From Pelagibacteraceae bacterium AG-461-B04 (GTDB lineage Bacteria; Pseudomonadota; Alphaproteobacteria; Pelagibacterales; AG-422-B15): a stretch of DNA of 64,000 bases. The position numbers were made by a program, and so were the translations under genes. The notes under the pieces are model-generated. The model saw nothing but the letters and a program-made list of their open reading frames with translations, had not been told where the DNA came from and did no database searches. Location: the NCBI GenBank assembly GCA_003211835.1, contig QCRN01000003.1, forward strand, positions 1 through 64,000. Direction: 5' to 3'. Shown piece after piece: positions 46,530-55,244 of this stretch (position 1 is the first letter of the stretch; every line of letters starts with the position of its first letter).

Positions 46530-47708
46530 ATGAATTTTGATTATACAGAAGAACAGACTCTTCTTGAAAACATGGTCACCTCGTTTGTAAGGGATGACTA
46601 TGACTGGGATACAAGATGCTCAATTGTGAAAACCGAAGAGGGATGGAAAGAAGAGAACTGGAAGAAGTTTGCTGAACTTGGACTTTTAGGAGTTCCTTTC
46701 GATGAGGATCAAGGTGGATTAGGTGGTGAAGCCACTGATATAATGATTGTGATGGAGCAATTTGGAAAAGGCCTTGTTGTAGAGCCTTACATGCCCTCAA
46801 TAATTCTAGCTGGAGGTCTTATCTCTAAACTTGGATCAGCAGATCAAAAAAATTCAATTATCCCAGAAATTATTTCAGGTGATAGACGTTATGTTTTTGC
46901 ATACGCAGAGCCTCAGAGTAGGTTTGATTTATTTGATGTTAAATGTTCAGCGACTCTTGACGGAGATAATTATATTATTAATGGATTTAAGTCAGTAGTC
47001 TTTGGAGCTGGAATGGCAACTCACTTAATTGTTTCAACAAGAACTGAAGGAGATCAAAGATCAAAATCAGGAATTACACTATTCTTGGTTGATATAAAGT
47101 CTGATGGTATCACTTTACAGAATTATCCAACAATAGATGAGTACAGAGCATCTGAGGTTGTTATTGAGAATTTAACTGTATCGAAAGAAAATATTTTAGG
47201 TGAGCTGGGTAATTCTTATGAAGCAATTGAAGAACAAGTAGATTTATCTACAATTGCAATATGCTCAGAAGCTGTTGGCATATTACAAGTGCTAAAAGAC
47301 TCTACGAATGATTATTGTAAAAATAGAAAACAATTTGGACAATCTATCAGTGCAAACCAAGCTATACAGCACCGCCTTGTTGACATGATGATTGAATATG
47401 AGCAAGCAAAATCTATTCTTTATATGGCAATTACCGCTGACCTAAGTAATTCAGATGAAAGAAGAAAGGCCGCATCGGCTGCGAAAGCTCGTATTGGAAA
47501 AGCTATTAAATTTGTAGGTGAAAATGCTATTCAATTACACGGTGGCATGGGTGTTGTTGACGAGTATATGATCAGTCACTTTTTTAAAAGAGCAACAATG
47601 ATCGGTATTCTTTTCGGCAATGTTGATTTTCACATGAAAAGATACACTGATTTGACACAATCTAATATTCAGTCAATAAATGAAGACGACGGAATTAATC
47701 TTTCTTAG
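46530..47708 (+). CDS. Acyl-CoA dehydrogenase, smaller/noncatalytic-type subunit
   Basis: A 392-residue acyl-CoA dehydrogenase. FDYTEEQTLLENMVTSFVRDDYDW begins in the usual helical domain style, NRKQFGQSISANQAIQHRLVDMMIEYEQA and AIQLHGGMGVVDEYMISHFFKRA are the FAD-contact helices. Neither usual catalytic Glu position is filled, and the acid-rich FAYAEPQSRFDLFDVKCSA replaces the normal TEPxxGSD loop. It is probably the structural partner of the preceding gene. Confidence 0.85.
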   Translation: MNFDYTEEQTLLENMVTSFVRDDYDWDTRCSIVKTEEGWKEENWKKFAELGLLGVPFDEDQGGLGGEATDIMIVMEQFGKGLVVEPYMPSIILAGGLISKLGSADQKNSIIPEIISGDRRYVFAYAEPQSRFDLFDVKCSATLDGDNYIINGFKSVVFGAGMATHLIVSTRTEGDQRSKSGITLFLVDIKSDGITLQNYPTIDEYRASEVVIENLTVSKENILGELGNSYEAIEEQVDLSTIAICSEAVGILQVLKDSTNDYCKNRKQFGQSISANQAIQHRLVDMMIEYEQAKSILYMAITADLSNSDERRKAASAAKARIGKAIKFVGENAIQLHGGMGVVDEYMISHFFKRATMIGILFGNVDFHMKRYTDLTQSNIQSINEDDGINLS

Positions 47709-47720
47709 ATAACCAATTTC

Positions 47721-48623
47721 CTACTCTGATAGCTTTTTAAATATATGGGCAGTGTGTTCCGCTCCACTTCTAAGAGCTTTACCATTTGTCATATCTGAAG
47801 CTTCTGACCATTTTTCAGCAAGCATATCAGCATTTAGATCATCTCCTTTAAGAGCTATTCCTTCAGAATGAACTATTTCAGCCATTGCAAACACACCCGC
47901 TCCAGCAGAAATCATTACACCATCAGGTGCATCTTCAGATGACATGAATATTACCGCGGGAGATACAGACTCAGGCTTAAGGCTATCAAATACTGCGTCA
48001 GGCATTCCAAGATTTTCTGTCATTCTTGTAGCTGCAACAGGTACAAGTGAATTTACTTTGATGTTATTTTTTTGTCCCTCAATTCTAAGAGTATTCATTA
48101 ATCCAACAACTCCCATTTTAGCTGATCCGTAATTAGACTGTCCAAAATTACCAAATATCCCTGACGAAGAAGATGTCATAACTATTCGGCCATATTTCTG
48201 TTCAACCATAATAGGCCATACAGCTTTAGTGCAATAGACAGATCCCATCATATGTACATCAACCACAAATTCAAAATCATCCAAGGTTACTTTGGCAAAA
48301 GATTTATCTCTCAAGACACCAGCATTATTTACAAGGATGTCAATTCTTCCATAAGCTGCCATTGCGTCATCTACCAGTTTTTTTACACCAGCTTTATCAG
48401 TTACGCTTGATCCATTTGAAATTGCATCGCCACCCATAGCTTTAATTTCTTCAACAACCTTATCAGCTGCTTCACTTGATCCACCTGATCCATCCACAGA
48501 GCCACCTAGATCATTAACAATAACTTTAGCTCCTCTTTCAGCAAATTGAAGCGCATGGCATCTTCCTAATCCACCCCCAGCACCTGTTACTATTGCTACT
48601 TTATCTTTAAAACTTATTGTCAT
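47721..48623 (-). CDS. SDR, HSD17B4/MFE-type 3-hydroxyacyl-CoA dehydrogenase-like
   Basis: A 300-residue short-chain dehydrogenase. GAGGGLGRCHALQFAERGAKV and NDLGGSVDGSGGSS near residues 15-50 match the dehydrogenase domain of peroxisomal multifunctional enzyme 2 (HSD17B4). NNAG, SSSSG and YGSAK complete the catalytic set. A (3R)-hydroxyacyl-CoA dehydrogenase role fits the neighbouring acyl-CoA dehydrogenases, which it converges on with a 12 bp gap. The exact substrate is unknown. Confidence 0.85.
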   Translation of the reverse strand: MTISFKDKVAIVTGAGGGLGRCHALQFAERGAKVIVNDLGGSVDGSGGSSEAADKVVEEIKAMGGDAISNGSSVTDKAGVKKLVDDAMAAYGRIDILVNNAGVLRDKSFAKVTLDDFEFVVDVHMMGSVYCTKAVWPIMVEQKYGRIVMTSSSSGIFGNFGQSNYGSAKMGVVGLMNTLRIEGQKNNIKVNSLVPVAATRMTENLGMPDAVFDSLKPESVSPAVIFMSSEDAPDGVMISAGAGVFAMAEIVHSEGIALKGDDLNADMLAEKWSEASDMTNGKALRSGAEHTAHIFKKLSE

Positions 48624-48632
48624 TTTTAACTC

Positions 48633-49292
48633 CTATGTGATCAAATCTTTTAATTGAGAGAAATTATTTATCACCATATCAGCCTCTTTGTAAATATTTT
48701 TATTATCTGTATATCCATACTCAACTAAAACAACTGGCATATTTGCATTATGACCTGCATTTAAATCCGTAGCACTGTCTCCAATCATAATTGAATCGGA
48801 CTGACTAATTTTGAGATAGTTACAGATTTCAATTAAAGGGAGAGGATCTGGTTTACTTTTAATATACGTATCTCCTCCAACAAGAAAATCAAAGTACTTC
48901 AATACATCTAACTTCTCTAAAAGCATGAAACTTAATTTTTCCATTTTATTAGTGCACACTGCTAATTTAATTTCTCTAGATTTAAGAAACTCTAAAACTT
49001 CTCTTACATTGTTAAAAAGTATGCTATCATCATCAATATTGTGTGTATAATGTAGTAAAAATATTTTTAACATCTCATTCAATTTTGCATCATCGTGTTC
49101 AATATTTTTTGTAACAGCAGTTCGTCGTATTAATTCACGTGCACCATAGCCGACCAGATTTCTTATTTCCTCTAGCGAGACTAATGGATAGCCGAGCTCA
49201 GAAAGCATATAGTTCAGAGAATTTTTAAAGTCTGGAGCTGTATCTACTAGCGTGCCATCGAGATCAAAAATAAATAATTTTTTGTTTTTCAT
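48633..49292 (-). CDS. gph: Phosphoglycolate phosphatase-like HAD hydrolase
   Basis: A 219-residue HAD subfamily IA phosphatase. IFDLDGTLVDTAPDF at the N-terminus carries the nucleophile, AVCTNKMEKL is motif II, KPDPLPL motif III, and MIGDSATDLNAGHNANMPV motif IV. These match Gph, which removes phosphoglycolate formed by DNA repair or oxygenase activity. Related phosphatases share the motifs, so the substrate is probable rather than certain. It lies 9 bp upstream of the SDR. Confidence 0.82.
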   Translation of the reverse strand: MKNKKLFIFDLDGTLVDTAPDFKNSLNYMLSELGYPLVSLEEIRNLVGYGARELIRRTAVTKNIEHDDAKLNEMLKIFLLHYTHNIDDDSILFNNVREVLEFLKSREIKLAVCTNKMEKLSFMLLEKLDVLKYFDFLVGGDTYIKSKPDPLPLIEICNYLKISQSDSIMIGDSATDLNAGHNANMPVVLVEYGYTDNKNIYKEADMVINNFSQLKDLIT

Positions 49293-49372
49293 GGTTAAAT
49301 TAAAGTAAGCCTCTGAAATAAATCTTTACGATACAATTAATAACATATTGTTTATTTTTCATTCAAAATCCA

Positions 49373-50677
49373 ATGAATAATTTAGAAATTGTAATACTTG
49401 CTGCTGGGAAGGGAACTAGAATGAATTCTAGTGTCCCAAAAGTACTATACCCCTTGGGGGGAAAACTCATAATTGAACATGTATTAGATACTGCAAGGTC
49501 TTTAAAGCCAAAGAAAATTCATTTAGTAATAAATAAAGAAATAAAAAATGCATTCGCTCACTTAAAAAATAAAATTAATTTAATAATACAAAAAAAACAA
49601 TTAGGAACTGGTGACGCCATCAACGTGGCCATAAAAAGTTTTCAAAAAAATTCCAATATTCTTGTCCTTTATGGAGATGTTCCACTCACGCATTCATCCA
49701 CTTTAAAAAAAATAGTAAAGTTCAAAAAAAATGAAATCAATATTCTTTGTTTCAATAAAGAAGAGCAAAATAATTATGGAAAAGTTGTATTAGGAACTAA
49801 TGGTTTCGTTGATGAGATAATTGAACAAAAAGAACTTAAAAGAAAAGAAAATTTCTACCTATGTAATTCTGGTATTTTTACAATACACTCATCACTTCTT
49901 CAAAAATTAATGCCAAAAATAAATAATAAAAATATGAAGAAAGAATATTATTTAACAGATATCTTCAAAATAGCATCAAATAATGATATCAAAATTAAGT
50001 CAGTTATTACATCTGAGAAAGAAGTGCAGGGTATTAATGATAAAAAGGATTTAGCCATGGCAGAAAATGAATTTCAGGAAAATTTAAGAGCTAAGCATCT
50101 TAAAGCTGGAGTAACAATGCATGACCCCAGTACTGTATATTTATCAGAAGACACAAAAATAGGAAAAGATGTAACTATTCACCCTTTTGTTGTGATTGGT
50201 AAAAATGTAAAAATCTTAAATGGGGCTGAGATTTATTCTTTTTCACATTTAGAAGACTGTAAGATTGGAAAGAAGACTAGCATAGGACCTTACGCCCGTA
50301 TAAGACCTGGTACACAGATTAATGATCAGACAAAAGTTGGCAATTTCGTTGAAATTAAGAATTCAACTATTGACACAAATTCAAAAATTAATCACCTATC
50401 TTACGTTGGAGACTCAATAATTGGAAAGAATGTTAATGTTGGAGCAGGAACAATAACATGTAACTACGATGGAAAAGCAAAATATAACACAGTCATCAAA
50501 GATAATGCCTTTATAGGATCAAACTCTTCACTTGTTGCGCCATTAGAGGTTGGCAAAAATGCATACATTGGCTCTGGCTCAACGATAACAAAGAAAGTTA
50601 AACAAGATAGTCTGGCTGTTGAAAGATCAGTTCAAATGGAAGTAAAAAATTGGGCCAAGAGGAAAAATAAAAATTAA
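49373..50677 (+). CDS. glmU: Bifunctional GlmU (uridyltransferase / acetyltransferase)
   Basis: Makes UDP-GlcNAc for peptidoglycan and lipid A. The N-terminal domain has ILAAGKGTRMNSSVPKVLYPLGGK and ILVLYGDVPLT; the C-terminal left-handed beta helix has hexapeptide repeats, IGPYARIRPGTQI, GNFVEIKNS and GAGTITCNYDG. At 434 residues it is slightly shorter than E. coli GlmU (456). It is followed by glmS with a 4 bp gap, so the pathway genes are co-transcribed. Confidence 0.96.
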   Translation: MNNLEIVILAAGKGTRMNSSVPKVLYPLGGKLIIEHVLDTARSLKPKKIHLVINKEIKNAFAHLKNKINLIIQKKQLGTGDAINVAIKSFQKNSNILVLYGDVPLTHSSTLKKIVKFKKNEINILCFNKEEQNNYGKVVLGTNGFVDEIIEQKELKRKENFYLCNSGIFTIHSSLLQKLMPKINNKNMKKEYYLTDIFKIASNNDIKIKSVITSEKEVQGINDKKDLAMAENEFQENLRAKHLKAGVTMHDPSTVYLSEDTKIGKDVTIHPFVVIGKNVKILNGAEIYSFSHLEDCKIGKKTSIGPYARIRPGTQINDQTKVGNFVEIKNSTIDTNSKINHLSYVGDSIIGKNVNVGAGTITCNYDGKAKYNTVIKDNAFIGSNSSLVAPLEVGKNAYIGSGSTITKKVKQDSLAVERSVQMEVKNWAKRKNKN

Positions 50678-50681
50678 TTTT

Positions 50682-52505
50682 ATGTGTGGAATAGTAGGTA
50701 TTACATCAAATGAATCTGTTTCTTCAAACATAATTGGTGCCTTGAAGAAACTTGAGTACCGAGGTTACGATTCAGCCGGCATAGCTATTAATACTGAAGG
50801 TCAAATTCACCAAAAAAAAGCGAAAGGTAAGCTTGATAACTTAATACTATCACTTCAAAAAGATGGTTTTGATGGAAAGGTTGGAATTGGCCACACGAGG
50901 TGGGCTACACATGGCGAGCCATCAGAAAGAAATGCCCACCCTCACTCGTCACGAAAAGTTTCGCTCGTTCATAATGGAATTATTGAAAATGCATCAGAGC
51001 TTAAAAGTAGAGTAGAATTAAAAAACTATAACTTTGAGTCTGATACTGACTCAGAAGTTATAACAGCGTTGATTACTCATTATCTCAATGAAGGTCATGG
51101 TCATATGGAGTCGGTTAAACAAACAATATCACTTTTAGAAGGTTCTTATGCACTAGCTATTATCTTTAATGACCTTAAGGATAAAATAATAGGTGCGAGG
51201 AATGGAAGTCCTCTGGTAGCGGGAACTGATGGCAACTCCAGCTCATTAGGATCTGATTCAATAGCATTAAGCTCAATTGCAAAAAAAGTATGTTACTTAG
51301 AAGATGGTGACATTGTTGTGCTAAGTAAAGAAAATGTTGAGATCTATAATTCATCAGGAGATAAAGCTAATAGAGAATTTGTTGATATTGGCATTATGGA
51401 TACAGAAGTCAGTAAGGGATCATACAATCATTTTATGGAAAAAGAGATTCATGAGCATCCTAAGGCTGTTGGTGAAACATTTAGACAATTCATTGATCAT
51501 GATCAGGGCACAATTTCAGTTGATGATATAGGACTAAACTTCAATGATATTTCAAAGGTACATTTAATTGCCTGCGGCACAGCATACTACTCTTGCTTGG
51601 TTGCAAAATATTATTTTGAACAATATGCAAGACTTCCAGTAGAGTGTGATATGGCTTCCGAGTTTAGATACCGTGATCCTGTTCTTGATAATAAGGCATT
51701 ATACATATTTGTTTCTCAATCAGGTGAAACAGCTGACACAAAAGCGGCCTTAGATTATTGCAAAGATGCTAAGGTTAGAATACTCAGTATTGTAAATGTT
51801 ATGAATAGCTCAATTGCAAGAGAAAGTGATTATTGCTTATATACGAAAGCAGGCACAGAAATTGGCGTAGCTTCAACAAAAGCATTTACGGCACAAATAT
51901 CAGTTCTGTTATCAATTGCATTGCATTGTGGTACCAAGAATAACAATGTTACAATCGAGCAGAATAGAGAGATTTGCAAAGAAATTATGCAGGCTCCACA
52001 AATTCTAGAAAGGACAATTAAAAGATCTTATGAATTAAAAGAGACTGCGAAAGCGATTATAGATTCAAAAGGTGTAATGTATTTAGGAAGAGGCACATCC
52101 TTTCCTCTGGCACTAGAAGGCGCACTCAAATTTAAAGAAATCTCTTATATACATGCGGAAGGTTATCCAGCTGGAGAGATGAAACATGGCCCACTTGCCT
52201 TGATTGAGAAAGATTTGCCAGTAGTATGTATTGTTCCACCAGGACCTCTATTCCATAAAACAGTATCCAATATTCAAGAGGTCATTGCTCGAGGTGGTAG
52301 AATATTGATGATCACTGATGACGATAGTCTTGCGTCTAGTTCAGAGAATATATGGAAGATTTTTAGATTACCAAAAACACCAAAATCTATTGAAGCCATA
52401 GTATATTCTGTTCCAATACACATGCTGGCGTATTATACAGCTGTTGAACTAGGCAATGATGTAGATCAACCCCGCAATCTTGCTAAATCAGTTACAGTTG
52501 AATAG
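50682..52505 (+). CDS. glmS: Glutamine-fructose-6-phosphate aminotransferase
   Basis: Makes glucosamine 6-phosphate from fructose 6-phosphate and glutamine. The N-terminal Ntn glutaminase domain starts MCGIVGI with the catalytic Cys2, and GHTRWATHGEPSERNAHPH follows. Two SIS domains carry CGTAYYSCLVAKYYFEQ, SQSGETADTKAAL and LGRGTSFPLALEGALKFKE. The C-terminus ends DVDQPRNLAKSVTVE as is usual. The length (607) is normal. Confidence 0.98.
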   Translation: MCGIVGITSNESVSSNIIGALKKLEYRGYDSAGIAINTEGQIHQKKAKGKLDNLILSLQKDGFDGKVGIGHTRWATHGEPSERNAHPHSSRKVSLVHNGIIENASELKSRVELKNYNFESDTDSEVITALITHYLNEGHGHMESVKQTISLLEGSYALAIIFNDLKDKIIGARNGSPLVAGTDGNSSSLGSDSIALSSIAKKVCYLEDGDIVVLSKENVEIYNSSGDKANREFVDIGIMDTEVSKGSYNHFMEKEIHEHPKAVGETFRQFIDHDQGTISVDDIGLNFNDISKVHLIACGTAYYSCLVAKYYFEQYARLPVECDMASEFRYRDPVLDNKALYIFVSQSGETADTKAALDYCKDAKVRILSIVNVMNSSIARESDYCLYTKAGTEIGVASTKAFTAQISVLLSIALHCGTKNNNVTIEQNREICKEIMQAPQILERTIKRSYELKETAKAIIDSKGVMYLGRGTSFPLALEGALKFKEISYIHAEGYPAGEMKHGPLALIEKDLPVVCIVPPGPLFHKTVSNIQEVIARGGRILMITDDDSLASSSENIWKIFRLPKTPKSIEAIVYSVPIHMLAYYTAVELGNDVDQPRNLAKSVTVE

Positions 52506-52519
52506 ATAATTAATAATTA

Positions 52520-53044
52520 ATGAGTGAGTTTAAAAACTTAATAGTACTTGGTCCATTAATATACGCTATCCATCACTTTGAAGAACATATCATTTTTAAT
52601 TTTAGGGAATGGAGAATAAAATATTTTTCTGATAATAATTTAATCCCAACCGAAGTCATCTTAATAATATTGTCATCATTATTGTTACTTTTTATTTTTT
52701 TTCACCTAGTTAAAAAAAATCGAGTAAGTGCACATCTTGTATTATTTTTTTTAATGACCACTCAAGTTGTTAATGCTTTTTTTCACATATTCTTTAGTTT
52801 TTATTATAACGATTTTAGTCCAGGAACAATTACGGGTATAATTCTCTATCTGCCAATAAATATTTTAATTATTTCGGCCGCATTCAAAGAGAGTTTTCTT
52901 AAAAGTTATATTGAATTAGCAATGATTGGACTATTCGGAATTATAACCTTTTCTTTATTTGAATTACTTGGCCCAATTGTTATTGGACTATCAATAATAG
53001 TCTCTTTTTTATACTATACGTTTTTTAAAAATAAATTAGTATAA
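52520..53044 (+). CDS. HXXEE-domain membrane protein
   Basis: A 174-residue protein with five or six hydrophobic helices. The N-terminal IYAIHHFEEHIIF has the H-x-x-E-E signature of the HXXEE family, and FHIFFSFYYNDFSPG in the middle is also typical. The charged His/Glu residues within membrane helices suggest a metal site, but no function is established. It lies between glmS (14 bp) and a crotonase gene (5 bp). Confidence 0.7.
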   Translation: MSEFKNLIVLGPLIYAIHHFEEHIIFNFREWRIKYFSDNNLIPTEVILIILSSLLLLFIFFHLVKKNRVSAHLVLFFLMTTQVVNAFFHIFFSFYYNDFSPGTITGIILYLPINILIISAAFKESFLKSYIELAMIGLFGIITFSLFELLGPIVIGLSIIVSFLYYTFFKNKLV

Positions 53045-53049
53045 GCTTT

Positions 53050-53733
53050 ATGACAGTAACTCTCAAAACAGAAGGTGATGTATCAATCATTCATATGGAT
53101 GATGGTAAAGTAAATGTTTTTTCACCAGAGATGATTCAGAATTTTGAAAAAATAATGGATCAAATACCAACTAGTAAAGGCTCAATTTTAATTACAGGAA
53201 GACCTGGTATGTTTTCAGCCGGATTTGATTTAAAGGTTATGATGTCGAGTCCTGAAAATGCTGCAGCTATGGTTAAGTCTGGATTCTTAATGCTGAAAAG
53301 AGTTTTCTCATTTCCTCGTCCTGTAGTTGCTGCATGTAGTGGACACGCTATTGCTCTTGGAGCTTTTCTTTTATGCAGCAGTGATTACCGTGTTGGCTGT
53401 GAAGGTGACTTTAAGGTTGGGGCAAATGAATTGAGAAACAATATGATTGTACCAACACCTATTTTAGAAATTGCAAAATTTAAATTAACAAAATCACACA
53501 AGCAAAGGGCACTTCTCAACGCTGAAATGTATTCAATAAAAGATTCTATTGAACCAGGATATATTGATGAAGTTGCAAGTCCCGAGAGTTTTTATGAGGT
53601 CGCACTAACAAAAGCAAAAGATCTAGCGACTTTGGCACACCCTCAATATGATCAAACCAAGAAACTCGATCAGGAAGACGTGTTGCCTAAAATTAGCAAG
53701 GGCATTGAACAAATCACCTCACCCATTGGGTAA
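53050..53733 (+). CDS. Enoyl-CoA hydratase/isomerase (crotonase) family protein
   Basis: A 227-residue crotonase-fold protein. NVFSPEMIQNFEKIM, ITGRPGMFSAGFDLKVM (oxyanion hole) and ACSGHAIALGAFLLCSSDYRVG are recognisable. The two catalytic glutamates of rat enoyl-CoA hydratase are not clearly conserved (GAFLLC replaces the G-G-x-E segment), so it may be an isomerase or a different crotonase activity. The chain is shorter than the usual 255-260 residues. Confidence 0.82.
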   Translation: MTVTLKTEGDVSIIHMDDGKVNVFSPEMIQNFEKIMDQIPTSKGSILITGRPGMFSAGFDLKVMMSSPENAAAMVKSGFLMLKRVFSFPRPVVAACSGHAIALGAFLLCSSDYRVGCEGDFKVGANELRNNMIVPTPILEIAKFKLTKSHKQRALLNAEMYSIKDSIEPGYIDEVASPESFYEVALTKAKDLATLAHPQYDQTKKLDQEDVLPKISKGIEQITSPIG

Positions 53734-53829
53734 ATCAAATTTATCTAATAAAATCAATATATTTAGCTAAGACTCTAGTAATTTAGATTATTTGGTACTA
53801 TAAGGCTGAAAAATATAGAGTTTTTAAAA

Positions 53830-55209
53830 ATGAGTAAATGGACCGCAAATAGTTGGAGAGGATACAAGGCAAAGCATATTCCTGAATATCCAGATAAATC
53901 AGAGTTAGAAAAAACTGAAAGCCAACTAAAAACATATCCACCATTAGTTTTCGCAGGTGAAGCAAGAGATTTAAAAAGACATCTTGCTAAAGTCTCAGAA
54001 GGAAAAGCGTTTCTATTGCAAGGTGGAGATTGCGCAGAAAGTTTTGACGACTTTAATGCTGATTACATAAGAGATACTTTCAAAGTTCTTTTACAAATGT
54101 CTGTAACACTTACAGCAGCAGGTAATTGCCCTGTTGTTAAAGTTGGGAGAATGGCTGGACAATTTGCTAAACCAAGAAGTTCACCTACAGAAGAAATTGA
54201 TGGAGTTGAGTTAGATAGTTATAAAGGTGATATCATTAATGATATGAAGTTTACTGAGTCTTCTAGAATTCCTGATCCTCAAAGAATGATTAGAGCATAC
54301 ACTCAATCAGCTGCAACTCTTAACTTGCTACGAGCTTTTGCAAAGGGTGGTTTTTCTGACCTTAATAAAGTTCATCAATGGAATATGGGTTTTGTTGATG
54401 AAAGTCCTCAAGGAAAAAAATTCAGAGAACTAGCTGATAAAATATCAGACACGTTATCTTTTATGGATGCCATAGGTATCTCATCTGGCAATACAAAAAG
54501 ATTAAGAAATGTTGATTTTTTTACAAGTCATGAAGCACTCCTTTTACCATATGAGGAATGTTTAACGCGTACAGACAGTACAACTGGTGAAGTGTACGAT
54601 ACATCTGCTCACATGGTGTGGATTGGTGATAGAACAAGACAACTTGATGGAGCTCATGTAGAATTTTGTAGAGGTATTAAAAACCCTATTGGCATTAAAT
54701 GTGGTCCAACTTTAAATCCCGATGAATTAAAGAAACTGATCGATGTATTAAATCCTGAAAATGAAGCTGGTAAAATTACTCTCATTTGTAGATTTGGGGT
54801 TGATAATGTTGAAGAGAAGTTGCCCAAGTTAATTGGACCTTTTGCTAACTCAGATTACAACCTCGTTTGGTCATGTGACCCCATGCACGGTAATACTATG
54901 AAAGCTAATTCTGGCTTTAAGACCAGACCTTTCGAGAGGGTTATTCAAGAAGTTGAGTCATTTTTTGATATTCACCACTCTCTAGGAACATACCCTGGTG
55001 GAGTGCATTTGGAGATGACAGGGCAAAACGTGACTGAGTGCATTGGCGGTGCACAAGCGATAAAAGATGAAGATTTATCTGCCAGATACCATACTCATTG
55101 TGACCCTAGACTTAACGCAAACCAGGCATTAGAACTTGCCTTCTTAATATCTGACAAGCTCAGAGAATCTCAAGAACCTCACAAGTCAAAAATTATAATT
55201 GCCAAGTAA
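53830..55209 (+). CDS. aroG: 3-deoxy-7-phosphoheptulonate synthase, class II
   Basis: First enzyme of the shikimate pathway (DAHP synthase). The 459-residue protein is of the class II (plant/actinobacterial/alphaproteobacterial) type. Seen are [20 protein letters not shown] near the N-terminus, [43 protein letters not shown] and [18 protein letters not shown]. The upstream 96 bp gap has no ATG-initiated leader, so no aromatic-amino-acid attenuator is evident. Confidence 0.95.
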   Translation: MSKWTANSWRGYKAKHIPEYPDKSELEKTESQLKTYPPLVFAGEARDLKRHLAKVSEGKAFLLQGGDCAESFDDFNADYIRDTFKVLLQMSVTLTAAGNCPVVKVGRMAGQFAKPRSSPTEEIDGVELDSYKGDIINDMKFTESSRIPDPQRMIRAYTQSAATLNLLRAFAKGGFSDLNKVHQWNMGFVDESPQGKKFRELADKISDTLSFMDAIGISSGNTKRLRNVDFFTSHEALLLPYEECLTRTDSTTGEVYDTSAHMVWIGDRTRQLDGAHVEFCRGIKNPIGIKCGPTLNPDELKKLIDVLNPENEAGKITLICRFGVDNVEEKLPKLIGPFANSDYNLVWSCDPMHGNTMKANSGFKTRPFERVIQEVESFFDIHHSLGTYPGGVHLEMTGQNVTECIGGAQAIKDEDLSARYHTHCDPRLNANQALELAFLISDKLRESQEPHKSKIIIAK

Positions 55210-55237
55210 TTGCGACTAAATTAATTAGTTGTAATAT
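55210..55237 (+). promoter_or_regulatory. Candidate nadE promoter giving a leaderless or near-leaderless mRNA
   Basis: TTGCGA (55210-55215, just past the aroG stop) and TAATAT (55232-55237) are 16 bp apart. The ATG at 55245 lies only 8 bases after the -10 box and has no Shine-Dalgarno, so transcription would start at or next to the start codon. Confidence 0.4.
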
Positions 55238-55244
55238 CAGTCAA

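Noticed and set aside
53734-53829. Possible aromatic amino acid leader peptide ahead of the DAHP synthase gene.
   Set aside because: No ATG-started ORF or Trp/Phe/Tyr-rich frame is present, and no terminator hairpin is seen.
55216-55230. Palindrome-like ACTAA-TTAGT sequence in the nadE promoter spacer, possible operator.
   Set aside because: Short and AT-only; expected by chance at this base composition.
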